A DNA stretch of 64,000 bases from Psychrobacillus sp. OK028 (GTDB lineage Bacteria; Bacillota; Bacilli; Bacillales_A; Planococcaceae), in contig NZ_FNHY01000010.1 in the NCBI RefSeq assembly GCF_900103605.1, positions 62,001-126,000 on the forward strand, written 5' to 3'. A program made the position numbers and the translations under genes. The notes under the pieces were generated by a model. That model worked only from the letters and a program-made list of their open reading frames with translations, made no database searches and was not told the origin of the DNA. Positions 11,007-20,005 of the stretch are shown here, in pieces; the first letter of the stretch is position 1, and every line of letters begins with the position of its first letter.

Positions 11007-11113
11007 CTAAGAAAAAAGTGTACGGGGCGTGGATCAACCCGAGGAACAACTATAAACGGTTTGGTTCAGTTGTTAAGGAAATATTGGTTAATCACCTCTC
11101 TTGTTTTTCTTAG
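11007..11113 (+). ncRNA. Candidate structured RNA: long three-part hairpin before cwlJ
   Basis: Three nested pairings are visible. The outer one is CTAAGAAAAA (11007-11016) with TTTTTCTTAG (11104-11113). The middle is GTGGATCAACC with GGTTAATCAC, containing one bulge and one mismatch. The inner is AACAACT with AGTTGTT. TTTTTT follows at about 11120. It could be a small RNA or the 5' leader of cwlJ, whose start is 110 bases downstream. I do not recognise a known family, and the c-di-AMP riboswitch motifs often found near cell-wall hydrolases are not evident. Confidence 0.4.
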
Positions 11114-11224
11114 AGCTGATTTTTTAATGGATATAAATTGTTGGGAAGTTCAGTTTGGTAATAAAAGAATAAAAAAGAATGACACCAATGTAGTTTTTTT
11201 CATACTATATTCTGAGGTGAGAAA

Positions 11225-11665
11225 ATGCCAAGAGTAAAATATCGAAGTGCGGACGTTGACTTAGTGGCAAGGATGATGAGAGCGGAAGGCGAAGGCGAAG
11301 GAAACCAAGGGATGTTATATATTGGCAATGTAATTGTCAATCGAGCTGTAGCAGATTGTTTAGATTTTAAAGATGTAAGAACAATTGAAGATGTCATTTA
11401 TCAGGTGCAGGGAGGAAATTATTCTTTTGAAGCTGTTCAAAAAGGTAATTTATTTTATTCGCCTGCAAGAGAAAATGAAAGGAAGTTAGCAAGGCGAGTT
11501 TTGGAAAATTGGAGAGACCACCCAGCGAAATTTGCGCTTTGGTATTTCAATCCATATGGGCCATGCCCACCAACATGGTACGATCAACCTTTTACTGGTC
11601 AATTTAAACTTCATTGTTTTTATGAACCTATTGCTGGAACATGCGAAAGTGTTTATATGGGCTAA
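11225..11665 (+). CDS. cwlJ: Spore cortex-lytic cell wall hydrolase CwlJ
   Basis: Hydrolyses cortex peptidoglycan during germination; in B. subtilis CwlJ sits in the coat and answers to Ca-dipicolinate. 146 residues against 142 in B. subtilis, with no signal peptide, as usual. The conserved regions VDLVARMMRAEGEGEGNQG (containing the probable catalytic glutamate), PAKFALWYFNPYGPCP and HCFYEP are all present. GAGGTGAG precedes the ATG. CATACTAT at 11201-11208 resembles a sporulation sigma -10 element, but I find no clear -35. The gene is monocistronic and closed by a terminator. Confidence 0.93.
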   Translation: MPRVKYRSADVDLVARMMRAEGEGEGNQGMLYIGNVIVNRAVADCLDFKDVRTIEDVIYQVQGGNYSFEAVQKGNLFYSPARENERKLARRVLENWRDHPAKFALWYFNPYGPCPPTWYDQPFTGQFKLHCFYEPIAGTCESVYMG

Positions 11666-11686
11666 GTAATAGCAGCATTTAATATA

Positions 11687-11726
11687 GAGCTTACTACAAA
11701 GTTCGTGTAGTATAGCTCTGTTTTTA
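11687..11726 (+). terminator. Terminator of cwlJ
   Basis: GAGCTTACTACA (11687-11698) pairs with TGTAGTATAGCTC (about 11706-11718) with a single bulge, followed by GTTTTTATT. Confidence 0.8.
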
Positions 11727-11846
11727 TTGGAAAGAAATTAGTGTAAAGCTATTGTTAAATATCGTTAATTGTGAGGAAAGTCACTGTGGACTATATGCCT
11801 ATTTGTTAGCATATACGGTAGTACTTATAATTTTGGAGGTATAAAA

Positions 11847-13133
11847 ATGTTTAGGAAAAAACGTAATTCACCAACCATCTATCTGTTAGAAAATCCAGAT
11901 GTGAAGTTGGAGGTTCGAGATAAAAAGATTCTCGTTCAGCTGCAGTTAATAAATTTCTCCGAAAAAGATCTTGCTAACCTTAAACAAATGGAGTCATTCA
12001 TGCTTCCTTATATCCCAGGAGCAGTAAAGAACTTCTACGATTCCCTCATGGCAAATGAAGAATTAGTTGATATTATCAATAAACATAGTTCGCGTAGTCG
12101 TTTAGAACAAACATTAATCACGCATACTACGGAATGGTTTGCCGGCTTGTTAAACGATGATTACATAGAAAAACGAAAGAAAATTGCTAAAATGCATGTA
12201 CATATACAGCTAAAAACAAAATACTATTTAGGTGCATGCTATCAGCTTCAAAACAGTTTAGTCGATAAAATACAAATAGCGCATCTACCCATCGAGACTC
12301 AAATCCAATTTGTAACTTCTTTGAGCAAAATCATAAACCTAGAGCAACAAATAGTTGTAGAGGCTTACGATAATTATGCTGAAGAGCAAGCTAAGGAAAA
12401 AGAGGATGCTATAAAAGGTACAATTAAAGAAACTCTAGGAAATATCGCTACCAGCTTAGAAGTTCAATCTGCTGAAACAACGACCTCTGTAGAAGAGCTG
12501 ATTGGAACGACCAAAGATCTGGAAATAGAAGTAGCAAAAGGTATTGAAACCTCTAATAAAACGATTGATATGGCTGAAGCGGGTAAGCATGTTATTCAGA
12601 CATTAACTGGTCATTCGCAAGAAATATACGACAAATCGAAGTCGATGTCAGGTTTGATCGTAAAATTAAACCAATCGTCTAATGAAATATTGAATGTTGT
12701 AAAAATAGTTAAAGATATAGCGATAAAAACAAATTTACTAGCATTAAATTCAGCAATAGAAGCAGCAAGGGCTGGAGAATATGGTAAAGGTTTTGCGGTA
12801 GTAGCTGAGGAAGTACGAAAACTTGCGGAACAAACAAAAAATTCGGTAGAACAAATTGACTCACTAGTGGGTGACTCGAATAATGCCCAACAGGAAGTAG
12901 TAAAATCTATTGAGGTTGTACAACGCTTAGCGAATATTGGCTTGAAAGAAAGCGACCGTACTGCCTCTACTTTAGAGAGTATTTCTACCATGATTCAAGA
13001 GGTAGCTTCCGAATCGGAGATAGTCGGCACCGAAATTAAAGACTTAACAATCGCAGTAGATTCGATAGGTGCAGCATCTGTTCAAATATTAGAGTCTACT
13101 AAACTTTTAGATGAGATGATTCAAAAAATCTAG
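11847..13133 (+). CDS. hemAT: Heme-based aerotactic transducer HemAT
   Basis: A soluble oxygen-sensing chemoreceptor of 428 residues, against 432 in B. subtilis. Residues about 25-185 form a protoglobin (globin-coupled sensor) domain; H117 in KIAKMHVHI aligns with the proximal heme histidine. The C-terminal half is a chemoreceptor coiled coil with the tip [18 protein letters not shown]. Oxygen binding to heme alters signalling to CheA. It has no membrane segment. TTTTGGAGGTATAAAA gives a strong ribosome binding site. It is the second soluble receptor in the window, and motAB lies 24 kb away. Confidence 0.95.
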   Translation: MFRKKRNSPTIYLLENPDVKLEVRDKKILVQLQLINFSEKDLANLKQMESFMLPYIPGAVKNFYDSLMANEELVDIINKHSSRSRLEQTLITHTTEWFAGLLNDDYIEKRKKIAKMHVHIQLKTKYYLGACYQLQNSLVDKIQIAHLPIETQIQFVTSLSKIINLEQQIVVEAYDNYAEEQAKEKEDAIKGTIKETLGNIATSLEVQSAETTTSVEELIGTTKDLEIEVAKGIETSNKTIDMAEAGKHVIQTLTGHSQEIYDKSKSMSGLIVKLNQSSNEILNVVKIVKDIAIKTNLLALNSAIEAARAGEYGKGFAVVAEEVRKLAEQTKNSVEQIDSLVGDSNNAQQEVVKSIEVVQRLANIGLKESDRTASTLESISTMIQEVASESEIVGTEIKDLTIAVDSIGAASVQILESTKLLDEMIQKI

Positions 13134-13268
13134 ATTTGGGGAGAATCGGTTGAATAAGGTATCAATATCACCTCACAAGCAGCGGTTCATTCATTAGCAA
13201 ATTATCTATTCCGAAAATCGAAGTAATGTGATAGGATAGTCTAATCTATGAGTTGTGAGGAAAAGATA

Positions 13269-14543
13269 ATGAGAATTAGAGATTGGGATCGTAGTTTGCA
13301 GGTCCGTTTGTTTGGAGAATTTTTTAGTAATTTGAGTTTTTGGATGGTATTTCCCTTTTTAGCGATCTATTTTGCTGATGAATTTGGGACGAGCATGGCT
13401 GGAATTTTACTGGTAGCATCGCAAGTATTTTCTGTCGGTGCCAATTTAATCGGAGGGTATTGTGCAGATAGATTTGGTCGAAGGGCGATGTTATTTTTCT
13501 CTGCAACAGCAGAAGGGTTAGCATTTATTTTATTTGCTTATGCGAATTCGCCCTGGTTAGACTCACCGATGTTAAGCTTTGTAGCCTTTACGATTGCAGG
13601 TATGGCTGGATCGTTATATCATCCTGCAAGTCAAGCGATTGTTGCGGATGTTGTACCAGAAAAAGATCGAAGCACCGTATTTTCAGTGTTCTATACTTCC
13701 ATTAATATTTCGGTAGTTATTGGACCAATAGTTGGTGCAGTATTATTCTTTAATCATCGTTTTGTGCTTTTATTGGTTTCTGGAATTATTTTCTGCTTAG
13801 TTGGGTTGGCTATAAGATTTTTAACAGAGGAGACATTACCTATTGATGTACGTGCACAGATGGCAAGTGGCTCGAATAATTGGGTTCAAGTAATCGTCAA
13901 ACAGGTTAAAGCTTATGGATTGATCGTGAAGGATAAAGTTTTCTTCTTATTTGTTATTGCTGGTATTTTGTTAGCACAAACATATATGCAATTGGATATG
14001 CTCATACCAGTTTATATGAAAGACGCTATTGATGAGCAGGTGCTGGGTAATTTGTTTAACAGAGAGTGGACAGTGACTGGTGAAGGCTCGTTCGGTATTT
14101 TACTTTCTGAAAATGGATTGTTAGTAGTGTTGTTTACTGTATTTGTCACGAGATGGATGACGAAGTATCCAGAGAAATGGGTTTTCTTTCTTTCCTCGTT
14201 CTTATACGCAGTGGCAATGCTAATCTTCCCGATGACAGCGAACTTCTGGGTATTTCTTATTGCAATGGGAGTTTTTACTTTAGGAGAACTAGCAACAGTA
14301 GGGCTTCAGGAAAGCTTTGTTTCAAAACTTGCTCCTGAAGATATGAGAGGACAGTATTTTGCGGCGGCAAGTTTGCGCTATACAATTGGTCGTACAATTG
14401 CACCTTTAGTATTTCCGCTTGTCACATGGATAGGTTTTACATGGACATTTGTTATACTAGCAGCTTTAGCATTACTGAGCGGATTTATCTATCTGCTGAC
14501 TTTTAAAGAGTATAATAAACGAAAAAAAGAAATTGCTGTATAA
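13269..14543 (+). CDS. MFS transporter
   Basis: A 424-residue major facilitator with about twelve hydrophobic helices. The MFS loop motif appears as GGYCADRFGRRAM between helices 2 and 3. The substrate is unknown; the architecture suits a small-molecule or drug exporter. The start at 13269 (MRIRDWDRSLQVRLFGEF) is preferred because GTGAGGAAAAG precedes it, while the in-frame ATG at 13248 has no ribosome binding site. It is monocistronic and ends with a strong terminator. Confidence 0.85.
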   Translation: MRIRDWDRSLQVRLFGEFFSNLSFWMVFPFLAIYFADEFGTSMAGILLVASQVFSVGANLIGGYCADRFGRRAMLFFSATAEGLAFILFAYANSPWLDSPMLSFVAFTIAGMAGSLYHPASQAIVADVVPEKDRSTVFSVFYTSINISVVIGPIVGAVLFFNHRFVLLLVSGIIFCLVGLAIRFLTEETLPIDVRAQMASGSNNWVQVIVKQVKAYGLIVKDKVFFLFVIAGILLAQTYMQLDMLIPVYMKDAIDEQVLGNLFNREWTVTGEGSFGILLSENGLLVVLFTVFVTRWMTKYPEKWVFFLSSFLYAVAMLIFPMTANFWVFLIAMGVFTLGELATVGLQESFVSKLAPEDMRGQYFAAASLRYTIGRTIAPLVFPLVTWIGFTWTFVILAALALLSGFIYLLTFKEYNKRKKEIAV

Positions 14544-14549
14544 ATTGGA

Positions 14550-14586
14550 CAAGGGGCGCTCTCATAATGAGAACACCCCTTGATTT
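14550..14586 (+). terminator. Terminator of the MFS gene
   Basis: CAAGGGGCGCTCTC (14550-14563) pairs with GAGAACACCCCTTG (14569-14582) with two mismatches, followed by ATTTTG. Confidence 0.75.
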
Positions 14587-14624
14587 TGTATAGGTATAAC
14601 ATAACTTTTGAATTTTAAATTTCA

Positions 14625-14765
14625 TCCCGAAAAGCTCGGGGAATAATTTCCATGAAAGAGACACTTTCAATGCCGCGGTAAATTGTTCCACTGGTTGCCT
14701 TCTAACCTAAGCAACGTAAACCCTACCTTCTTTTACGTCCTTGCGACCCTGTAGCCGCTCCAGTG
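14625..14765. ncRNA. Candidate multi-hairpin structured RNA
   Basis: CACTGG (14689-14694) pairs with CCAGTG (14760-14765) and encloses three hairpins. These are TTGC...GCAA (14695-14714), CGTAAA...TTTACG (14715-14737) and a weaker GCG...CGC (14743-14758). Two further hairpins lie upstream: CCCGA...TCGGG near 14625-14642 and TGAAAG...CTTTCA near 14653-14669. Read on the plus strand, the loops are pyrimidine-rich (CTTCTAACC, CCCTACCTTC), a pattern seen in Firmicutes small RNAs that bind ribosome binding sites. The strand is not settled and no known family was recognised. The rest of 14766-14943 is AT-rich without a gene. Confidence 0.45.
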
Positions 14766-14943
14766 TGAATAAGTATTATCAAAAACACATATAGCAGAAT
14801 GCCAATATCTAAAAACTATGTCGTACCAAATGTTAACTAAGCTAGTATCTCATATTAATAAATAAAAGTCAAACATAGTCAATAATAAGACAGAAAAAAT
14901 GATATACTAGCTTAATCGAATACTAAGCGAAGAGGGTGTAAAA

Positions 14944-15924
14944 TTGGAGCAGTGGGATATCTTCAATGAGTTCAGAGAGTGTACAGGAAAGACGTGGATA
15001 AGAGGAGAGAAAATGATAGAAGGGGACTTTCATCAAGTAGTTCATATTTGGATTATGAATAAAAAAGGGGAATTTCTAATTCAGCAGCGTCAACCCTGGA
15101 AAGTAGGATGGCCGAATATGTGGGACTGTGCTGCGGCAGGATCTGTGTTACTAGGAGAAACGAGTGAAAGTGGTGCTATTCGAGAAGTAAAAGAAGAATT
15201 AGGAATTGAGTTACAAATGGAACATGCAGAGGTGTTATTCACTTTAAAGTTTTCTCGTGGTTTTGATGACCATTGGCTAGTAAAACAAGAAATAGACGTG
15301 GAGCAATTAAACTTGCAATACGAAGAAGTAGCAGATGCTAGATGGGCAACAGCAGATGAAATACTGGGGCTTGTAGAAAGTGGGGATTTCATTCCCTATC
15401 ATATTTTAGTACCCCTTATGGAGATGAGTAAGTCATCCATTTCACTGAAGAAGGCTAGTTTATCTGATGCAGCAGAATTATTTGAGATACAAAAGAAAGT
15501 TTTTCAACCTTTATATCAAAAATACCAGGACCATGACACGAGCCCGGTTTTCCAATCGTTTGACAGGTTTACAGAACGCCTACAATCAGGGGACTTCTTT
15601 AAAATCTATGAATTAGGGTTGCTTGTAGGAAGTGTTCATGTCTATCCCAAGTCTCCAGGTTTGATGAGATTACATATGATTAATATTCTCGAAGAGTTTC
15701 AAGGAAAAGGTATTGCACAAGAAGTGATGACCCGTATAGAAGGGATGTATCCACAGGCGATTAAGTGGGAGCTCGATACAATTAAGCAAGAACAGAGAAA
15801 TTGCTATTTATATGAGAAAATGGGCTATGAGAAAACAGGGGATGAATGGAAGGTAAATGAGCAGATGACGCTCATTCACTATACGAAAACGAATAATTTA
15901 AATCATTTGAAACCAATCTTATAA
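14944..15924 (+). CDS. Nudix hydrolase fused to a GNAT acetyltransferase
   Basis: A 326-residue two-domain protein. Residues about 1-160 are a Nudix hydrolase with a complete Nudix box (G-x5-E-x7-REVKEELGI) and the YfcD-like context HQVVHIWIMNKKGEFLIQQR. Residues about 168-310 are a GNAT domain (LKKASLSDAAELFEIQ; EEFQGKGIAQEVM as the acetyl-CoA loop; NCYLYEKMGYEKTGDEW at the end). The substrates of either half are unknown. The start is TTG, six bases after AGAGGGTG. Joining a phosphohydrolase to an acetyltransferase suggests consecutive handling of one metabolite, but that is inference. Confidence 0.85.
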   Translation: MEQWDIFNEFRECTGKTWIRGEKMIEGDFHQVVHIWIMNKKGEFLIQQRQPWKVGWPNMWDCAAAGSVLLGETSESGAIREVKEELGIELQMEHAEVLFTLKFSRGFDDHWLVKQEIDVEQLNLQYEEVADARWATADEILGLVESGDFIPYHILVPLMEMSKSSISLKKASLSDAAELFEIQKKVFQPLYQKYQDHDTSPVFQSFDRFTERLQSGDFFKIYELGLLVGSVHVYPKSPGLMRLHMINILEEFQGKGIAQEVMTRIEGMYPQAIKWELDTIKQEQRNCYLYEKMGYEKTGDEWKVNEQMTLIHYTKTNNLNHLKPIL

Positions 15925-15979
15925 GTGCGGTAATTAAAAAAGCTGTGACAGAAGTAACCTCAATTCTATATAAATCTCT

Positions 15980-16068
15980 AAAACAGTATATCTTTGATTA
16001 TATTGTTTTTAGAAGCCTCATAGAAAGCACCGAAAAATTTACTGTTCGTAAAATTTTTCGGTTCTTTT
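15980..16068 (+). terminator. Tandem terminators after the Nudix-GNAT gene
   Basis: AAAACAGTATA (15980-15990) pairs with TATATTGTTTT (15999-16009). Then ACCGAAAAATTT (16029-16040) pairs with AAATTTTTCGGT (16051-16062), followed by TCTTTTTG. The second hairpin is the stronger one and faces the convergent aspartokinase gene. Confidence 0.75.
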
Positions 16069-16101
16069 TGTTTTTGAGGAAAGTTTTGTACCAGCCTCTT
16101 G

Positions 16102-17466
16102 TTATCCTACTGTTACTGAAGAGAAAAATTCATTGTAAAGTGCACGCAGTATTTTGTTTTCATTACTTTCTTGTACTCCAAATGAAAGACTGACCTCTGA
16201 AGAACCTTGGTTAATCATTTCAATATTGGCACCGGTATTTGCAATGGCAGATGCAGCACGAGCCGCAAGTCCAGTGCTATTATTCATCCCTTCACCTACA
16301 ATTACAATCATTGAAAAATGATGACGGAAATGTACATCATCGGCGTTTAATTCATTTAATACACGATCCATAATACGAGCTTCTTTCTCTTGATCTAGTT
16401 GATGACTTCGTACAATAACGGAGATATCGTCTAACCCTGAAGGTGTATGTTCATAAGAAATATGCTCTTCCTCTAATATTTGAAGCAGTTTACGACCGAA
16501 TCCTATTTCTCTGTTCATCAAATACTTACTTACATATAAAATAGAAAATCCGTTATCAGCAGAAATTCCAGTTACAGGACGTTTGTTTGCTTTCCGTTTA
16601 GCTACTATTTTCGTGCCTGGTGCGGATGGATTATTTGTATTTTTAATACATACGGGAATCCCGCTTTTATATACAGGCATTAATGCTTCATCGTGAAAAA
16701 CAGAGAAACCAGCATAGGAAAGTTCACGCATTTCGCGGTATGTTATTTCTTCGATTTCCACAGGATGATTTACTACCTTAGGGTTTGCGCAAAAAACAGA
16801 ATCGACATCCGTAAAGTTTTCATATAAATCAGCTTGGACCGCAGCTGCTAATATAGAACCAGTAATATCTGATCCCCCACGATCGAATGTGCGAAGAACC
16901 CCATTTTGTGTAAAACCAAAAAATCCTGGGAACACAACAATGCCAGGAACATCGTTTAGTGCGTGTAGATTGTCATAAGCCTCTGGCAGGGCTTGTGCTC
17001 GTCTAGGAAAATCATTGACAACTAATCCAGCAGACTTGGGATTTACATACTGAGAGGTGAGTCCAATACTTGTGAAATAAGTAGAGATTAGTTTTGCGTT
17101 ATTATCTTCTCCACTTGCTTTTATATTATCGACAAATAATTCAACTACGCTTTTGTCTTCATTAATACGTATGCGCAGGTCATCCTCTATCACTTCACAA
17201 ATGGTTTCGTCTAGATCTAGACCTTGTGCAATTTCCTTATAACGATTCACTACCTGGTGGAGTTTTTCTTCCACATCTTCATTATGTATTGCTGCAGCTG
17301 CCAATTCAATGAGCAAGTCAGTTACTTTTTTATCCTCATCGAAGCGTTTGCCGGGTGCAGACACAACAACGAATTTGCGAGAGGGATCTGCTTGAATAAT
17401 TGCAGCGACCTTTTTAATCTGCTCTGCGCTTGCAACAGATGTTCCGCCGAATTTACTTACTTTCAT
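16102..17466 (-). CDS. yclM: Aspartate kinase (aspartokinase III type)
   Basis: Phosphorylates aspartate, the entry step to lysine, DAP, threonine and methionine. 454 residues without an internal second start, as in B. subtilis YclM (ThrD), whose activity is controlled jointly by lysine and threonine. The N-terminal KFGGTS motif, the catalytic FDRGGSDITGS and two C-terminal ACT regions (NGFSILYVSKYLMNREIGF; MIVIVGEGMNNSTGLAAR) are visible. It is divergent from serA across 650 bases. On the minus strand I see no riboswitch before it. The family call is firm, the YclM-type assignment likely. Confidence 0.9.
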   Translation of the reverse strand: MKVSKFGGTSVASAEQIKKVAAIIQADPSRKFVVVSAPGKRFDEDKKVTDLLIELAAAAIHNEDVEEKLHQVVNRYKEIAQGLDLDETICEVIEDDLRIRINEDKSVVELFVDNIKASGEDNNAKLISTYFTSIGLTSQYVNPKSAGLVVNDFPRRAQALPEAYDNLHALNDVPGIVVFPGFFGFTQNGVLRTFDRGGSDITGSILAAAVQADLYENFTDVDSVFCANPKVVNHPVEIEEITYREMRELSYAGFSVFHDEALMPVYKSGIPVCIKNTNNPSAPGTKIVAKRKANKRPVTGISADNGFSILYVSKYLMNREIGFGRKLLQILEEEHISYEHTPSGLDDISVIVRSHQLDQEKEARIMDRVLNELNADDVHFRHHFSMIVIVGEGMNNSTGLAARAASAIANTGANIEMINQGSSEVSLSFGVQESNENKILRALYNEFFSSVTVG

Positions 17467-17783
17467 CTTATCAAATCCTTACCTTTTTAATGGGTGTGTA
17501 TTTATCAGAAAAACAAATGGTTTTATACAGTGTACAAATTATAACGTGTTTGGTCAATAACTTTGTATTTATTTCTTTTAATTTATTCTATATAGCGAAC
17601 ATTTAAATATTATTATTATTTTAAGTTCGTGTTTTACAAATATCAAGAGTATATAGTGATATTGTTACAAATAATATAGTCTAAACACGAATAATAAAAA
17701 TTATAAATATTTTTTTGAGTTAAAAAACTGCATCAAATCAACGTTTATTTTCAATGATAGCGTTTTCAAGTTTTTTGACTATA

Positions 17784-17812
17784 TTGACAATTAATTTGAT
17801 GGTGAGTATGAT
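17784..17812 (+). promoter_or_regulatory. Sigma-A promoter of the serA leader
   Basis: A consensus TTGACA (17784-17789) is separated by exactly 17 bases from TATGAT (17807-17812), just upstream of the T-box leader. Confidence 0.8.
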
Positions 17813-17827
17813 TGGTTTAATTCAATA

Positions 17828-18096
17828 AAGAGAGAACAATTTTGACGGAGATAGACTTTACTTGTGGAGATCTTAAGAGAGCTGATGGTCGGTGCAAATC
17901 AGTGATTTCGTTTGTAGAGTAGCACTCTAGAATTGGTGGACTGAAACAGAGGATTTAGGTTCATCCGTGAATGCGCGTTAAGCATACTAATGGAGAAACT
18001 GCGAGAGATTGCAGTAAAATTTGGGTGGTACCGCGTGAGTTAATATAAGCTCTTCGCCCCTTACAGGATTGTAGGGAGGGAAGGGCTTTTTTGTGT
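17828..18096 (+). promoter_or_regulatory. T-box leader controlling serA, probable serine specifier
   Basis: The T-box sequence TGGGTGGTACCGCG is at 18022-18035. Stem I carries the usual AGAGAG...GGTGCAAATCAG arm at about 17875-17905. A terminator follows: its 5' arm at about 18048-18066 pairs with GTAGGGAGGGAAGGGC (18071-18086), followed by TTTTTT. Uncharged tRNA should stabilise the antiterminator and allow serA transcription. In the 3' side of stem I, AGC followed by ACTCT fits the specifier position, which would mean tRNA-Ser; this assignment is inferred from position and from the gene controlled. The region 17467-17783 is AT-rich with no gene. Confidence 0.93.
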
Positions 18097-18123
18097 TTTT
18101 AAAATAAGGAGGAGAAAAATAAT

Positions 18124-19710
18124 ATGACATTCAATATTCTAATCAGTGATCCACTAAGTGAAGAAGGTATTTTCCCATTAAGAGAGGCAGAAGGATTTAA
18201 TATCGTGGTCGATACTACATTAACTCCGGAACAATTAGGTGAAAAAATTGGTGCGTTTGATGCATTATTAGTGCGGAGCCAAACGCAGGTTACAAGAGAA
18301 ATTATTGAAAAAGGGTCGAATTTAAAAATTATTGGTCGTGCGGGAGTAGGGGTGGATAACATCGATTTAACTGCTGCAACAGAACGCGGGATTATTGTTG
18401 TTAATGCACCAGATGGTAATACAAACTCAGCAGCCGAGCATTCTATCGCAATGCTTATGTCACTTGCTCGCAACATCCCACAGGCCTTTCATTCATTGAA
18501 AAATAAACAATGGGATCGCAAAACATTTATCGGCGTTGAAGTGAAGAACAAAACGTTAGGTGTCGTTGGTTTCGGAAGAATCGGCCAAGAGGTTGCATTC
18601 CGTGCGAAAGGTCAACGTATGAATGTCATCGCATATGATCCTTTTCTAACAGCTGAAAAAGCTGAAAAACTTGGAGTTCAATTTGGGTCAGTAGAAGATG
18701 TTATCAAAGCGGCAGATTTTATAACTGTTCATACACCTTTATTGAAAGAAACACGTCATTTAATTAATAAAGAAGCATTTGAAAAAATGAAAGATGGCGT
18801 TCAAATTATTAACTGTGCACGTGGTGGAATTATTGATGAGGATGCATTATACGATGCGATCGTGTCAGGTAAGGTTGCAGGAGCAGCATTAGATGTTTTT
18901 GAGGAAGAGCCATTTGTGGAGCATAAATTATTAACACTGCCACAGGTTATCGCCACCCCTCATTTAGGTGCAAGTACTGTAGAAGCACAAGAAATTGTGG
19001 CAATTGACGTATCTTATGACGTGGTGAGCTTCTTGCAAAATGGCACAGTGAAAAATCCAGTTAATTTATCTTCTGTACCAAAGGATATACTTGCTAAGAT
19101 TGAACCATTCTTTAATCTAGCTGAGCAATTGGGATCATTCCTAAGCGATCTTGCAGAAGGAGTGCCAGAGGAAGTGAATATTACTTATTCAGGAGAATTA
19201 GCGAATTTAGACACTCGTCCACTTTCTCGAAATGCTGTTAAAGGGCTTCTGAAAAGCAAACTAGGTGAATCAGTGAATGATGTAAATGCTAAATTCCATG
19301 CAGACCGTTTAGGCATTACTGTAAACGAATTAAAAACCTCAAAATCAAAAGGGTTTACAAGCTTAATTACAATGGAGATAAAAACGGCGGCTGGAGCAAG
19401 AAAAGTAGCAGGGACGTTATTAAATGGACTAGGTGGTCGTATCGTACGTGTAGATGACTTCATCGTAGACGTTGTGCCAGCAGGTTACTTATTATTTATC
19501 CGACATAAAGACCAACCAGGAGCAATTGGACGTGTAGGAACATTACTTGCTTCGGAAGGTGTCAATATTGCAGCGATGCAAGTTGGTCGTTCGGAAATAG
19601 GCGGAGATGCGATTATGATGCTTTCTATTGATAAGCATGTGGAAGAGTCTGGTATTGAACAGCTGAAAGCATTAGAAGACATCTTTGATGCTACACCGAT
19701 TGATCTTTAG
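18124..19710 (+). CDS. serA: D-3-phosphoglycerate dehydrogenase
   Basis: Oxidises 3-phosphoglycerate to 3-phosphohydroxypyruvate, the first step of serine synthesis, using NAD. 528 residues, the long form. The nucleotide fingerprint GFGRIG lies at 149-154, and the catalytic histidine is in ATPHLGAST. An intervening (ASB) domain follows, then a C-terminal ACT domain (about 455-528, [18 protein letters not shown]). AAGGAGGAG precedes the ATG. Transcription is governed by the T-box leader. The 3' side leads into the repeat array and a shared terminator. Confidence 0.97.
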   Translation: MTFNILISDPLSEEGIFPLREAEGFNIVVDTTLTPEQLGEKIGAFDALLVRSQTQVTREIIEKGSNLKIIGRAGVGVDNIDLTAATERGIIVVNAPDGNTNSAAEHSIAMLMSLARNIPQAFHSLKNKQWDRKTFIGVEVKNKTLGVVGFGRIGQEVAFRAKGQRMNVIAYDPFLTAEKAEKLGVQFGSVEDVIKAADFITVHTPLLKETRHLINKEAFEKMKDGVQIINCARGGIIDEDALYDAIVSGKVAGAALDVFEEEPFVEHKLLTLPQVIATPHLGASTVEAQEIVAIDVSYDVVSFLQNGTVKNPVNLSSVPKDILAKIEPFFNLAEQLGSFLSDLAEGVPEEVNITYSGELANLDTRPLSRNAVKGLLKSKLGESVNDVNAKFHADRLGITVNELKTSKSKGFTSLITMEIKTAAGARKVAGTLLNGLGGRIVRVDDFIVDVVPAGYLLFIRHKDQPGAIGRVGTLLASEGVNIAAMQVGRSEIGGDAIMMLSIDKHVEESGIEQLKALEDIFDATPIDL

Positions 19711-19751
19711 GAGTAATTGAATTAGTGGGGAGGGTGCACTAGTCGGCAAGT

Positions 19752-19935
19752 GAAGCAGGCGAACGCCCGAGGTAGGGCGTTATGCGCTCAAGCGCGGTTC
19801 TATACGCCCGAGCCAAGTGCCCATGCGCCCAGGAAGCAGGCGAACGCCCGAGGTAGATCGTTATGCGCCCGCGCACCAGTTCTATGCGCCCAAGGCAAGT
19901 GTCCATACGCCCGAGAACTAGGTGAACTCCGAGGC
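19752..19935. repeat. GC-rich array of degenerate ~20-21-bp units in an 81-82-bp higher-order repeat
   Basis: Nine imperfect copies of RTRCGCCCGAG plus about ten variable bases follow one another. Every four units form a block: GAAGCAGGCGAACGCCCGAG begins at 19752 and again at 19833, and GAACTAGGTGAACTCCGAG at 19915, giving periods of 81 and 82. The block is far more GC-rich than its surroundings and lies between the convergent 3' ends of serA and a HAD hydrolase gene. Long frames cross it on both strands (64 codons each), but they lack ribosome binding sites and only mirror the repeat. Related arrays occur at 47766-47850 and 60299-60391. Confidence 0.85.
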
Positions 19936-19952
19936 ATTATCTGACCAAAATC

Positions 19953-20000
19953 AAAAAAAGGTGGATCCGCGACAATAAAATGTCGAGGATCCACCTTTTA
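19953..20000. terminator. Bidirectional terminator between serA and the HAD gene
   Basis: AGGTGGATCC pairs with GGATCCACCT, extended inside by GACA/TGTC around a short loop. A runs lie on the left and T runs on the right, so it can stop transcription from both sides. Confidence 0.85.
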
Positions 20001-20005
20001 TTTTA

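Noticed and set aside
10990-11224. c-di-AMP (ydaO-type) riboswitch upstream of cwlJ
   Set aside because: The hydrolase context suggested it, but the conserved ydaO core segments are not present in the right order; only a generic nested hairpin is seen.
12611-12991. 126-codon minus-strand frame inside hemAT
   Set aside because: It is a shadow of the chemoreceptor coiled coil on the opposite strand, with Ser/Thr-rich composition typical of antisense frames.
14503-14691. 62-codon minus-strand frame after the MFS gene
   Set aside because: It crosses the terminator and part of the candidate RNA, and has no ribosome binding site or domain.
19752-19935. CRISPR array
   Set aside because: Units are degenerate, the linkers are only about ten bases, the units are not palindromic in CRISPR fashion, and no cas gene is present.
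19750-19994. 64-codon frames on both strands with Arg/Ala/Cys-rich products
   Set aside because: They lie entirely inside the GC-rich repeat array, have no ribosome binding site, and their sequence is only the repeat read in frame (the 81-bp block is a multiple of three).
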